Assembly (NCBI GenBank): GCA_905221615.1
Contig: CAJNDT010000987.1
Coordinates: forward strand, 40,097-104,096
DNA from: Symbiodinium sp. CCMP2592
Lineage: Eukaryota > Sar > Dinophyceae > Suessiales > Symbiodiniaceae
Reading direction: 5' to 3'
DNA length: 64,000 nt
Shown: positions 31,401 through 42,300 of the stretch, one piece after another
Numbering within the stretch: the stretch's first letter is position 1
Layout: each line of letters starts with the position of its first letter
Notes under the pieces: generated by a model
The model's database searches: none
Told to the model about the DNA's origin: nothing
What the model saw: only the letters and a program-made list of their open reading frames with translations
Position numbers and translations under genes: made by a program

Positions 31401-32448
31401 CCTTCCACGTCTCCGATGCTGCTCGCTTCCAGCGATTGGACCTGCGATTGCTCTTATCAGGAGTTGGGTCGGGTCCCGAGGGCCAGGAGGAATGGGTACC
31501 GTCACTCCACGGATCATCCCATGAACCGGGACCTGCGGTCCACCACTCCCCTGTCCCTACACCCCACAACCCTGAATCACAATGGTGATGTTGCCAACGC
31601 TGCTGTTGCCATCGATTCGCCCGCCTGGTGTTTGCGGACACTGTCACATCAAGGGTTTGATTTGCACCTTCATGTTCAGCAGCAAGGATTGCCGCTAAGC
31701 GATGGATGAGTTTGCCCTGTCTTGGACCGTCAATCGCGGCCCGGAGCTTCTTGACCAGAGCAACTTCATCACTTTCCTGATGCTTCTGAGCTTTATGTTT
31801 ATTTTTTCCCCCACCACGAAGCCCTGCCGCGCAAGACATCAAACTGGCATGAGAGGGTATAGCATGATCAACACTCAACTGACATGAACTTGTCGCTGAC
31901 GAATGTGTCACTTGTATCGGGCCCTGAGGTCCGGGCGCACAGCGAGCTGACACACCGCAGGTATCAACCAGACCTAGGTCCTGCAGTCCACTGCACTCCC
32001 GTGCCTTCTCGCCACGATTCACAATGGAAGCATGTGAATGCACACGCCTGCGCATGCGTCTCAATCTTCGCTTTCTGATAAGTCTAATTCTGGCACACGA
32101 TCGACCCAGAACAATGCCGAGGCCCAAGCTATGTCCATCGATCAATTTCCACTTTCGCCGAAATGGAACCCTACGCAACTTGCGAATGAGAGCACGTCCC
32201 CATGAGACACGCTGCCTTCCCACCCGCATGGCTGCCCATGCAGATGCTTGCTTGCGCATCCGAATCATGTCAAGATACTTCTGTCTTTTGGTCTGCTCTG
32301 TCTTGCGTCGGATCAACACAACAACAGCACTGAAGAACACTGTTGCAAGGTAGATCTGAGTCGTAAGCTGAATCATCTCATGCCACAGCAACTCTATGGC
32401 CTGCACAAACTGGAGCAATCCGCACCACAGCAAAGCTATGGCCCGCAT
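28426..32448 (-). CDS. LINE ORF1: hydrophobic N-terminus, OTU-type cysteine protease, zinc fingers
   Basis: 1,340 codons from ATG 32448. Residues about 20-50 form a hydrophobic, possibly membrane-spanning segment (IYLATVFFSAVVVLI), unusual for a LINE. Residues about 820-965 match an OTU cysteine protease: GDCLYHSLA carries the catalytic Cys834 and SDCHYECL carries His957. Three Cys/His clusters follow: CNVCHMLC...RHRHIQKVH, CAWCHQGL...HLASC and CSNCTRYW...HFKC, probably nucleic-acid-binding fingers. The Trp-rich middle is unrecognised. ORF1 should bind the RNA; the protease may process the polyprotein or remove ubiquitin. It ends in a lone TGA in frame with ORF2. Confidence 0.88.
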   Translation of the reverse strand: MRAIALLWCGLLQFVQAIELLWHEMIQLTTQIYLATVFFSAVVVLIRRKTEQTKRQKYLDMIRMRKQASAWAAMRVGRQRVSWGRALIRKLRRVPFRRKWKLIDGHSLGLGIVLGRSCARIRLIRKRRLRRMRRRVHSHASIVNRGEKARECSGLQDLGLVDTCGVSARCAPGPQGPIQVTHSSATSSCQLSVDHAIPSHASLMSCAAGLRGGGKNKHKAQKHQESDEVALVKKLRAAIDGPRQGKLIHRLAAILAAEHEGANQTLDVTVSANTRRANRWQQQRWQHHHCDSGLWGVGTGEWWTAGPGSWDDPWSDGTHSSWPSGPDPTPDKSNRRSNRWKRAASETWKEIKWSFRKEDWVEERGSDVLFSSGPADLANQLDVDEGRTWVVQVEMQDEALEILNMIAATVGGSIAVILAGSHPSKIEELDPAFQEFGSSATRIKVPGHLDGRLQARTCWIFRFGPEQPILRTRIAMKLPAGVQSPSAARPSWVLRLACQWHYNNSDWKRVLQSPGPQARKWATSAFPESRQELGDTWAWQEVHAGLVQGLLRVHDQSLAQQLLAHSGSSNDFGTWFVEAVGEYPGDNQATKVLWIPWINPETWDEYLTRVRQEGSFGVVRGAHQLGVRVSPRDTRWKEPAHKWTIRWVPKAWTTHDVSQVLMAMGYQDASITGKSLQRPGASWYFSARRGDGLQSVQAEMEIGAGEKLELQAMMDAKWRAAPISSARGLQPEKRVSYRDVLPVAEVAEGTYSYYGARKSPDLHMEVETEETISASREVIQQDGEPLQLDAGIQPETKGAKRAAETHQPQRAAAMAKCTWMPTGKILRNSGQGDCLYHSLAQALNHAGEVARKGEERSHRQIRAFTTAAFKKWFSHYEELWLGQGKPDARGQQQEDGTFQAYVDQQQMLGVWSGALEVLAFAEAFNIRVWVATSKGEVRIFNENARNAGVYLFYSDCHYECLQDAREEEFIRRKREQDEAGGKGHLTALMRGGVGSLRLSDFGSVNHESNKRSHDQNSLRLSDFASTKKSRTKNSGADVPVREAGTTKSSPMTTIHCDGGNQQHLGSSCTIHRRGSSIAGSHSEMSHAEQDKSSKTGICESHVWVCNVCHMLCRASLRPMLSAARHRHIQKVHPNEDRKKFHRLNECTVIPTLSKKALGKRMVWECAWCHQGLPRLHRTQAKASIKSHLASCKKAPEGADQKLNRSIHLSKAGLTERVTVNSLYAARMLQFKSRESKVLESLRGGGHKIVEVLHTSQRRRYTCSNCTRYWKSISAIQAIHFKCKGKDDRRQLMQSKGRRRLWGMAQLKNKRKLQSIWKLSHSEVKQLNTTKIRPRASGSQD

Positions 32449-32475
32449 CCACCACGAGGAGGTTTGCTCTCGGAT

Positions 32476-32540
32476 GCTTTTCTGTGGTATAGGCTTTATA
32501 GGGTTCTGAAAGGCTTTTATGGGGTTCTATGACGGTTTAT
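32476..32540. repeat. Right target-site copy and resumption of the tandem array
   Basis: GCTTTTCTGTGGTATAG (32476-32492) is followed by GGCTTTATAGGGTTCTG and GGCTTTTATGGGGTTCTA, units of the same array as 24880-24981. Confidence 0.9.
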
Positions 32541-33021
32541 GTAAGGGTTTGCAACTACATTACAAGCCGTTGAGTGTAGGGTTTAAGGCTTCAGGGTTTG
32601 AGGTTGGCGGATGGAAACGCCAATGGGAAATTACACAACAATCTCGGTCAAAACCGAAATCCCTAAATCCTGATGCCCGAAACATTAACCTAAACACCCT
32701 GCTTGCGGGCTGCAAAAGCTAAGCTTTGATAACCAAATGCCGACAACGGACTCTCTACACCGAAAAACGGGCACGACCTCCATGATTCCAGCTGAAACTT
32801 GCTCCGACTCTCAGCAGCTAAAGTCCCTCTGCTTTGGCCATAACATGTTTCAATTTATAGCCTAGCCCTGAAACCCCAAGCCAACCCCAGCGTGCCCCCT
32901 CACCCACAACAACACATACGCAGCAAGAAAATGAGGATCACACACACGCACACAAAAACCCTGCCAGACGCTATGACCTCCATTCTACCAAACCCTAAAC
33001 CCGAAATCCTAAACCGAGAGC
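32541..33021. other. Intron 1 remainder of the J-domain gene
   Basis: Repeat-rich sequence with CCCTAAA motifs between the LINE insertion and exon 1. It contains the GC donor of exon 1 at its right edge (33021-33020). Confidence 0.6.
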
Positions 33022-33078
33022 CTTCTTGAGCTCCTTCTCATTGGCACCGCGCTTGACTCCCAGTACATCCTTAGGCAT
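33022..33078 (-). CDS. J-domain protein gene, exon 1
   Basis: ATG at 33078 opens MPKDVLGVKRGANEKELKK, ending AAG|GCTCTCGG (GC donor, phase 0). D.LGV.RGA...ELKK is helix I and the start of helix II of a J domain, and it continues exactly into AYRQQALKWHPDK of exon 2 some 8.2 kb away. GAG at 33082-33079 could be the AG of a trans-splice acceptor just before the ATG. The product should be an Hsp40/DnaJ-type co-chaperone. The compartment and the rest of the protein are unknown because exons after the third are not resolved. Confidence 0.8.
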
Positions 33079-34439
33079 GCTCGAATGCAACAAAGGGAGG
33101 AGCCACGTGCCCAAAAAACGCGAAACCCCACAAGGCACAGCCTTAAACACTACAGACTTCAAACCCTAAGCCCTAACTCCGTGAACCCCCGTTGCTGTCG
33201 TGTCGAGGCTCCCAGCAATTCGTCCTCGCAGTCGCTGTGCCGAAAAGCGCCAGGAGCAACGCGACTCCAAGAGCCATGGCTGCGTGGCACAGCTGGGCTT
33301 AGAGATGCCCTGTCCACGAAAACCCCAAATTCACTTCGGGAGTTTGGATCGAGAAGTTCAGGGTTTTGGATTTACGCTTCCTCCGTAAACCCCTAAACCC
33401 TAGACCCTACCTAAACTCTAAACCCTAACCCTGGGTTTTGAGGCCCCCTCTTGCGTTTAAGGTTTAGGGTGAATTTTGGTTTAGAGCGGTTTTGGGTTTA
33501 TACGTTTAAGGCTTAGGGTTTAAAGGTTTAGGGTGAATTTTGGTTTTGAACAGTTTTGGGATTAGACGTTGAAGGCTTAGGGTTTAACCCCTAGGGTTTA
33601 GGAAGAAGGCGGAGGGTAAGTCTATGGAAGCCTGATCGCCATATCGAGCTCTGATGGGGACCCTAAACCCTAACCTGATCAAGCCCTACGGTTTAAGGCG
33701 GCTTCTACAATTTGTTGTTGCAAGGGTTCCCTGAAGGGCTCCTCCTATAAGGCCTCCTACAGGGTCTTAAGGGTTGCAATACACTTGACGGAATACTGCT
33801 TAAGCAAGTGACCCCATGTGGTTCAAGGAGTCCTAGACATGAATACCCTTGATTGTGAAATCTTGAATGAGCCAGGCATGGAAAGATGAGGGCTTTCCAA
33901 CCAGTGGTTTTGGGGTTCCCTTGGCTCTTTAGCTCCTTATTTAATAGGGATTATCATCATCCCTGGCTCCTTAGCTCCTCCAATATCAATGGTTAGCTTT
34001 TCTGAACACATGCTAGGGTCTCTGCCCTCGCGACGGGATTGTATATTTAAAACCCGAGTCCTGCAACGTAAAATACTGATCCATGAGTACGGGTAAACGT
34101 ACGCTTATAGTGCCTTCAAAGGACGCCAAAGCCCTAACCGTAAACGCCAAACCCGAACCCCGAAGGAAGCCTGAAAGGCACCCTCTCCGAGACTCGCACG
34201 AGCAGCGAGGCCGCACTTTCCGGCAACGAGCTTCACCTCGGATAGCTTAATGGTTTACGGGTTTAGAAATTAGCTGGTTATTCGAGGGCTCGGGTACCAG
34301 AACTCAGGATTCCGGGTTGGAGTCTAGAATAATGCTTGAGAAATAAGACTTTGGACAGGCGGTTTGGGTAGTTTAGGGTCACGGGTCGAAGGGTTGTCGA
34401 TGTTTTTGGTTTAAGGCCAAGGTTGATCTGCGGCTCTGG

Positions 34440-34680
34440 GACTAGATGTTCTCATGTAAAACACGCGTATTCGTGTCTATTGTGTGTGTGGGTGTCAACA
34501 TGCATACGACCATGTGGAAGTATGTACATGCGTACGTAAAAACACATATTGTGTACAGAAGTACGTACTTGCGTACGTATGTAAGACTGTATATGTACGT
34601 ACACACAGGTAAGCCTGCGCGCATGTATGTTTGTATATGTATCTAACTGCATATACGTACGTATCTACGCATGTATGTCT
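34440..34680. repeat. GTAC/TATG-rich simple sequence
   Basis: Alternating purine-pyrimidine repeats built of GTACGTAC, TATGTA and TGCGTAC. Open frames on both strands are artefacts of it. Confidence 0.8.
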
Positions 34681-34889
34681 GCACGTTGTGCGGGGTTAGA
34701 TCCCTTACATCTCTTCACTGAGGGTTCCTTACTCAGGATCCCTTATAGTTTCATGTCGATCAACATTCCTATATTCAAAAATATGGGAAGTCCAACTTGA
34801 TACCATAAACCCAGAACCCGACTGCTAGGCTAGACTGGCTAGACATCAACCCGAGTCCCAAACAGTAAATCCTACACCCCAACGCCAAA

Positions 34890-35105
34890 CCCCAAGCCCA
34901 AACCCTAAACCCCGAACTTTACACCCCAATCCCCCCAAAGCCCATAAAGCTTGAACCCTACACCCCCAAAACCTCATAGAAACTTGAACCCTAAACCCTA
35001 CACTCTACACCCTAAACCCTACACTCTAAACTAAACCCTAAACCCTACACCCTACACTCTAAACCCTACACCCTAAACCCTACACCCCCCTAAACCCCCC
35101 TACCG
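34890..35105. repeat. Largest CCCTAAA/CCCTACA array
   Basis: About 20 degenerate units of CCCTAAA and CCCTACA in one orientation. Confidence 0.85.
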
Positions 35106-35964
35106 AAACTCCAGGGATGACCTGCGAGACCCTGGGCTGCCGGCCGCGCGATTCCGAAACTCCATGGGCGTACTCACAATAAGGTCGCTCCTGAGCTGCG
35201 GCAGACTTAGGGGGGCCTTTAGGGTTTAGGGGCTTTTGGGGTTCAGGGTTGAGGGTTTAGGGGTTATAGGGTTCAGGGAGAGGGCTTAGGGAATGGGGTT
35301 TGGGGCATGCGCGTGGTGGGTGCGCTTCTTTTGAAAGGGGAGGGCTTGGGCTGGGGGAGGTGGGGGGTGTTGTTCCGATCCACATGTCCTTAGGTGGGTT
35401 CCCTTCTGAATCATGCCGAGTTGTGGAGACGAGAGAGAAGGCAAGGGCAGCCCGAATTCATCCGTACTGTAGGAACCTGATTAAGAAACCCTGGGCATGT
35501 AACCTCACAGTAGTAGGATTCATACAAGCAACCCTAGTAAAGGCCCAACGTTTATTAATCAGGATCTTACATTATTTTGCCTACCCTGCCGTTCTACACT
35601 GTCGGCTCACCCCGTCCCAAAGGCGACTATTCGGAGAAGCTCTGGATTTAGTGCCTAGAGGGTAAGGGGTTGAGGGCTTTGAGCTGGCTTTAGGGCTTGG
35701 GTGCATACTTTTTTCGGGCTTATGAGGCGGTGGTTTAGGGCTTCTGGGGCTTAGGGCTACAGTTTCCGTTGGGCTTTCGGCCTCGTCTTTGTTTTCGGCA
35801 CCGACAGCTTCGAAGATCTTGCAACAAGGTACAAGCCTGGGCTTCAAGTTTTTGGGCTTTTACTCTTAGTTACCACATATAGGGTGCGAACGGACTGCGA
35901 TGCCATGTCAAGTTCTAAGGTGTCACTATAAGAGCTGTGAGCAAGACCGTGTAAAGTGCAAGAG

Positions 35965-36018
35965 AAGGGGGCACGCTACGCGTCCCTCGACTCTAAGGGG
36001 GCATGCTACGCATCCCTC
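35965..36018. repeat. Two-copy direct repeat upstream of the Copia ORF
   Basis: AAGGGGGCACGCTACGCGTC (35965) and AAGGGGGCATGCTACGCATC (35995) head two copies of a 24-bp unit, 30 bp apart. They may lie in the element's leader or LTR. Confidence 0.7.
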
Positions 36019-36381
36019 ATCTTTACCTTTCTATGTGACCGCCAACGCAACGTTTGGCTCAAGTCAATGCCCATAGCTAAGTGCTATATGTGTCTTCTAT
36101 CCTGAGCAATCAGAGCTATCCCGTTGCACAGACGAACCGCCGCCGGCAGTGAGTGCAAAAGGAACGGCCGCCGGTTCTGCCTGCATAGGATTGCACGTGT
36201 GGAAGTAAGAGGGAGAGACAGGGTCCAGTCTGTGGAGAGTGCAAGCCAGCCACACCTACATTCATTACAGCTCTGGTGGGGAGAGCAGCAACCAAGTCGA
36301 GATCAATCCCCCACGCAGGTTATCAGCCGTACGCGGCTCTGCCTTTCTACAGCAACGACTACTTGATCTACTACGACCACA

Positions 36382-39300
36382 ATGAACTCAGGATCAAGCC
36401 AAGATACGACAATGACTTTCGGTGCCGATGTGGCAGCGCCAGCCGTTGGTGAGTCAACAGCTGATGACACAGTGGTGCAATCCGTTGATAGCTCCACGGA
36501 AGATGACAAAGGTCAATCTTCTGCGCTTGCCATTGCAAAGGCAGTTCCCAAGGGGAAAGCAAAGAGTCTACCAAGAGCATCTACGCCTTCGCGTCCGACA
36601 TCCACAGGTTCGAGGACGGGCAAGGCTTCAGAACGACGGGCCGAAGCGTCTGGTTTTCAGGCACCTCGGACTACGTCCAGGGCCAAGGACAAAGGAGTGA
36701 AGACCTTGGAAAAGAAGTCAAGACCATCATCTTCGAGAAGCTCTTCAGCACGATCGAGGACTTCGGCTACTCGTGGGCGTGACAAATCCATGACTTGGAA
36801 TCGGATGGTTACCAATCAACCACGTGATGCTGACGATCTGGATATGACTCTGGACACTATCCCAGCACGTGGTGATGCATCATCGGTGACCACGCCAGCC
36901 ATAGCCGATGGTCCGAATGCCTATCAGGAACTGACGATTTCGCAACAGCTCGAAGCATCTAACCTTGCGCAGCAGATGTACTATCGCAGTCAGATGCAAG
37001 AATACGAAGGAGTTGTTCAGACCCTGATGGACAAGATCAAGGAGATGCAACAAGAAGATGAAGGATCTGGAATTCGCATTGAAGAATTGGAACGACAACG
37101 TGACCATGCATGCTTAGCCATGAGGCACATCAACAATGTCAATCAGGAGATGAAGCGAGACTATGAAACAGCTTTGTTTCGCATGGATGAACAGAACTCT
37201 GCTCAACAACGTCAGGCACACGCCGTTGCCGAGGAATTGGCTCAGCAGCTACATGTGTTTCGCACAGAAGCAGCCACCAACTTCGTGCAGTTGGAGGCAA
37301 GAGCGCAAGGCGATGGTGAGCTTATGGCACGTGAGTATGAGCGTCTGACTCATGAACTTCATGAACATGCCAGAGAGAACTTGTTCCTCCGGTCGAACAC
37401 AGCAAGTTCGGAACAAGCTTTACAAGCAATGCAGGAACGATTCCACTTGGTCAAGAATCAGGAGTTGCGGGCCGTGAACGAGATCCAAGGGCTAGCTGGA
37501 AACAGCGCAGCCATTGATCAAGAACGATTTCGGCTTCGCGAACGTCTTGGTGAAGAGGAAGAGTACCGCAAAATGGCTGTGAAGAGGATGCAAGAAGCAG
37601 AGGACCGACTTCATCAGAATGAAGATCATGCAAGGCGATCATTGCCTACCTTGCACGACGAGCTGAGTGAACTCAGGAAAACGCTCAAAGCACAAGAAGA
37701 TCTTCAAGCGAGGACACGCAGCGAATTGGAGGCAGCGCGAAACTCCAATTACGGAGGAGCGACACGGCCTTCAAGCATGCCCATGTCTTCGAGGACTACT
37801 GAGTCTGGCTGGGAGCACGTAGGAAAGGAAGTAGTGCCTGCATTTTCCGTAGGAGGTGAGGTACGATCCCCTGAAATACGGTCCCCAAGTCAAGTTAGTC
37901 CAGTCGCCAAAGAGAAGTTCGCATTCTCGGAATCGGACAAGGACAAGAACCTTGTGATGGATGGAATTCCATTCACCGGTGGAAACTTCTTCACTGGCCG
38001 CAGTTCAATGCCAATCGTGGCGGATGCAATGCCCGAGCACTACGTGCCAGGTATTAGCAGCCCAGCACTTGCGCGTTCCACGCCTAGTGCAGCCACTTTG
38101 TTCGGCATACCAAGCGGATTTCATGGGAAAAGTGATGCGGCAGCCGTGCGTGATCGACAGCTACGCGAACTCTTGGAGGATCGCGGGATGTTGGGATCGA
38201 AGTCCACAGCATCTGCCAGCTCCTCAAGACCTGTTGGTGTCGACGGTATCACCGCATCTACGAAGGGCAACGACCTCATCGGTCCCCCTATTGCCTATGA
38301 CGATTCCATTCATGAAGCAAGGAGACGTCAGATCGAGAAAGAGGTCGCGGAACGGTACGAGGAGAAGATTGCCGATCTGCGAAGCGAAGTACTCAAGGCC
38401 CAGAAAGCCGAACAACGTCTCAGAGCTGATCGTGATGAGTGGAAGTTATTCGCTGAAACGATTCAGGAGGATAATGGAGACGATGACGGTGACGAGGCTG
38501 GCGACGAGAACGAAGATGGAGAGCACGATGAAGGAACCGGCACGGGGTATGACCCTCCTGACCCGCCTGACGATGATGATGATAAGAAGAAAAGCGGTGG
38601 AGGCAAACCTGAATCGGATCCTGGCTCGCATGCGCGTGATCCTGATGGAGACGCGGATCCTGAAGTCACAGAGGTGAGAATTTCCAGGAGGGAAGCCGAC
38701 AAAGTGACCGTTCCTCCATGGCCTACTCTCACTCATCTCAACAACTGGCGATCCGTGTGCACGGCCAATGTCTTAGGAGCATCAGCCGACCCACATCATG
38801 AGGACTGGATGTTATGGCTGGCACCAGCGTTCAACCCATTCCCTGATGTCGAAGCATTGAATGATTCAGGACACAAGAAGTTCAAGAGCATAGACGTCAA
38901 ATTGGGGATCGCCATGGTCGCAATGCTACGTGCCGGTGGTGACAAATCAGCTGACCTGTACCTTGAGGTGAACCGGAAGGCTAACGATTACATCAGCAGG
39001 CCCGACGGGAAGATCATCAAAGGACGACAAATCATTGCGATGATGTATGAAAGTTTTCGAACGCACGATCGTCTCGACATGATCATCACTCTTGAGTATT
39101 TGGTGAAGCTCCAGTACCAAGGCGACAACAAGCTTCATACGTTCAAGCAGACGTGGTTGGAAGTTCTGGGACGGATGAGACCAGAGGACATTCCATCCAA
39201 AACAGCTCTCCGTGATTGCTTGTACAGCAAGATCAAGGACTCGCCCGCAATGAAGATGGAGTTGGGCATGCATTACGAACACTTGCCCTACAATCATGAA

Positions 39301-42300
39301 GACCGATCGTACGACAACCTGATGAAGATCATTGACCGTACTATCATGCGGAGACGAGAACAGTCAAATCTCACTCAGACCCAAATCGGCTTGCGCCAGA
39401 TGCTTGAGGGCAAGGATTTGCTTGCTGCACCGGCCAAGGTACCCGAGAAACCAACGCCTAACGCAGCTCCATCCGCAAAGGTCAAGGCTTCGCCGACCAA
39501 GCCGGATAAAGCAACACCTGTACTACCTCAAAGCAAAGCGAAGAGTCATGCGAAGACCAAGCCAAAGCCCAAGAAGAAGACGAGGAGTGAGTCAGCGGAC
39601 AACAGAGGTGACAAAAGCAAGAAGCAAATCCGCTGCAAGTTCCATTTCACAGATGCAGGGTGTCGAAATGGTGATAAGTGTCCATTCAGTCACTCGAAGA
39701 AGACTCCAGAGCGACCCTTCACGCCGAGGACGAGAACTCCAAGTCCATCTGGAGGAGGAGGAAACAGGATATGCTACTCGTTCAAGAACACAGGCTCGTG
39801 CTCAAGAGAGAATTGTCCTTTCAAGCATGAGGCAGCAGCTACCCCAGCTCCGGAACCAAAGGCAAAAGCTAAAGCTAAATCCGAAGCGAAGGCAGCTCCA
39901 GCGAAGCCGAATGCCAAGGCCAAGGCACTCCCTGCGGCACCCGCCATCAGATTGTGTCGAAGGTGGAATCCATCAGCTCCGGCTATATGGAAGCGATCTT
40001 CAAGACAAGATGAGGAGGAGTCAGATTGTCCATCCGTTGACAGCGACGCTGATTCGGATTGTTCAACAGATGACGAATCCTCGGGAACGACTACGTCGAC
40101 CCGAAAAGAGATAAAGCGTAATGTGACGTTCGCCGATGACGTGAAGTTCATTTCTTCGTGTCCTAGAAGATCGAAGAAAGACAAAGAGCGGAAGGTGAAG
40201 TACGTCGACATGGAAGCGTTTATCAATGATGAGGACCGCGCCGTGAGCTTGGAATTCGCCAAGCACAAAGCGAGATTGAGGGCACAGATCATGAGAGACA
40301 TGGTTGACGACGATGATGATCAATGCGGAGATCGAGTTTCATTCGTACGAATCCCAGGAACGCCTCGAGTGGAAGAAGTTTCTTTCTACGACGGTGAGGA
40401 TTCCATCGTTGAGCGCGAACTCGATGCTGCACACAGCAAACGGATCATCAATCAAGGCGTATTCAAATGCATGGTTCAACCAGTCATCCTCAAGAAGAAG
40501 ATCAAGTTTCTCATGGACACTGGGTGTGGTCACGACCTCATATCTCAGAAGAAGATCGAGAAGCACAGTCTCGAAACACTCGTGACTCCAGAGCCCATAT
40601 CATTTCAGACAGCCAATGGAATCACCGATACCGATCTCGTGTCGAATTTCCAGACTGAGTCGTTCGAGGAACCGATCAACGCTTATGTGTTGGATGACAC
40701 ACCGTCGGTGCTTTCCATAGGCAAGAGATGTATGAACTTCAACTACGGGTTTGTGTGGCCACCCGGAAGGGAACCATTCATGATCAACCCGCAGGGCAAG
40801 AGAATATCTCTGTTCGTGAACGGTGACATCCCGTACGTTCGTGCCGGGAGTTCTAAGTCATTGGTTCATGATGATCCGGAGGCCAAAGCGATCACCGAAA
40901 TCTTCAAGGGTGCGCTAACAGCGGGCAATGTTGACGTCAGCGTCGCAGCTGCCGCTGAAGCTGCACCGAGCGAGATTGAAGCAGAAGAAGAAGGTGACGA
41001 TCATGAACGACCTCCTGATCCTGAACCCCAAGAACCTCCTATAGAAGAAGTACCAGAGTCCGAGGCCGGACGACCTCCGGACGACGACGAAGGAAAAGGA
41101 GTGGGTGAAATTCCATTGGATGGTGATGATGAGGTGATCATTGATGTAGAAGGCGACGGTGCGCCGAGCCGCAAGGCCAGAGTCGGAACACTGAAAGCCG
41201 AAGCTAAGACGTTGGCACATCTGTGTACTCATCGCTACCGCAACCCATATTGCGAATCGTGCATACGCGCGAAGATGAAGCACTTGCGGACACAACGAGG
41301 TGCGTTTCAACGTGTGATCAAACACTGGGGAGATCTTGTGACGTTCGACTTCCTTGATATGCGCAAGGCCGCCGAAGCAGGCATCGGACTCGATGATGGA
41401 GCACGTGAAGTTCTAGTCATCAGAGACATCGCCACCAAAATGATCGCAGCGATTCCCACGGCTTCAAGGAGCACTGACGAAGTCGTCATGGCCATCAGAC
41501 GCCTTATGGGAAGACGCAAGATTCATATGGCGTACAGTGATGAAGCACCAGAGTTCGATTCAGCTATGGCGCAGTTGAAGATCGTGATAGATCATTCCCT
41601 TCCAGGGAAACCCAGCAATAATTCACTCGCTGAACGGTCAAATCAAGAAGTGATCAACACAGTCGCAGCATCCATGCTACACGCCGGATTACCTGCCCAA
41701 TACTGGTCTTTTGCGCTTAATTGCGTGATGCAGAATCTCAACGTTGAAGACGTGGAGGGCGATGGTGATTCAGCATGGAAGCGAATGACTGGAAAGGACT
41801 TCGAGGGAAAAGCCATACCCTTTGGGGCCAAAGTCTTCTTCAAGCCGACGGACACAAGGCCGAAGACATATGGCAACAAATTCGATCCAAAGGGGATCCC
41901 AGGCATTTTTGCCGGATACATCATCACTGCTGGTCAAGGATGGTCCAAGAAGTATCGCGTTTGGGATATGAAGGAATTTGCCAATGCGAACTTGTCGATG
42001 GACGCATCTGTTCCCAGGAAGTTGATGAGACCGTACGAGACAGAAGTTATCTACTTCCCAGAGGAGATAACGTTTCCCCTGAAAGCCGAGTACGAAAGGA
42101 TGAATTCAACCATTGAGGGACTCAGGGACAACGTTGACCTCGCTGGCAAGGAGATAAAAGACGTCGATGACGGTGATGACGGTCCGCCCGGAGGAAATGG
42201 TGGCGACGGGGATGATGATGATCAAAATGGACTTCTTCCTCCACCGGATCCCGGAGAAGATCCTGACTTACAGGACATAGATCCATCTGACATAGAGACG

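Larger units (their letters stand above)
24982..32475 (-). mobile_element. Full-length non-LTR retrotransposon (LINE) with OTU, APE and RT
   Basis: About 7.5 kb on the minus strand between identical 17-bp target-site duplications. It has a 27-nt 5' leader before ATG 32448, ORF1 (32448-28426), a single TGA, then in the same frame a 2A motif and ORF2 (to 25042), and a 60-nt 3' tail ending CAGAACAA without poly(A). The APE-type endonuclease and single reverse transcriptase place it among non-LTR elements that nick and prime at the target. It is inserted in intron 1 of the J-domain gene in the same orientation as that gene. Apart from the TGA, no frame is broken, which suggests a young insertion. 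Confidence 0.93.
33079..36381. other. Divergent strand-switch region
   Basis: No supported gene between the minus-strand J-domain gene and the plus-strand Copia polyprotein. It holds CCCTAAA/TTTAGGG-type repeats, a GTAC/TATG-rich microsatellite and, near the right end, the leader of the Copia element. Frames here (for example 35300-35665) show no domains. Confidence 0.5.
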
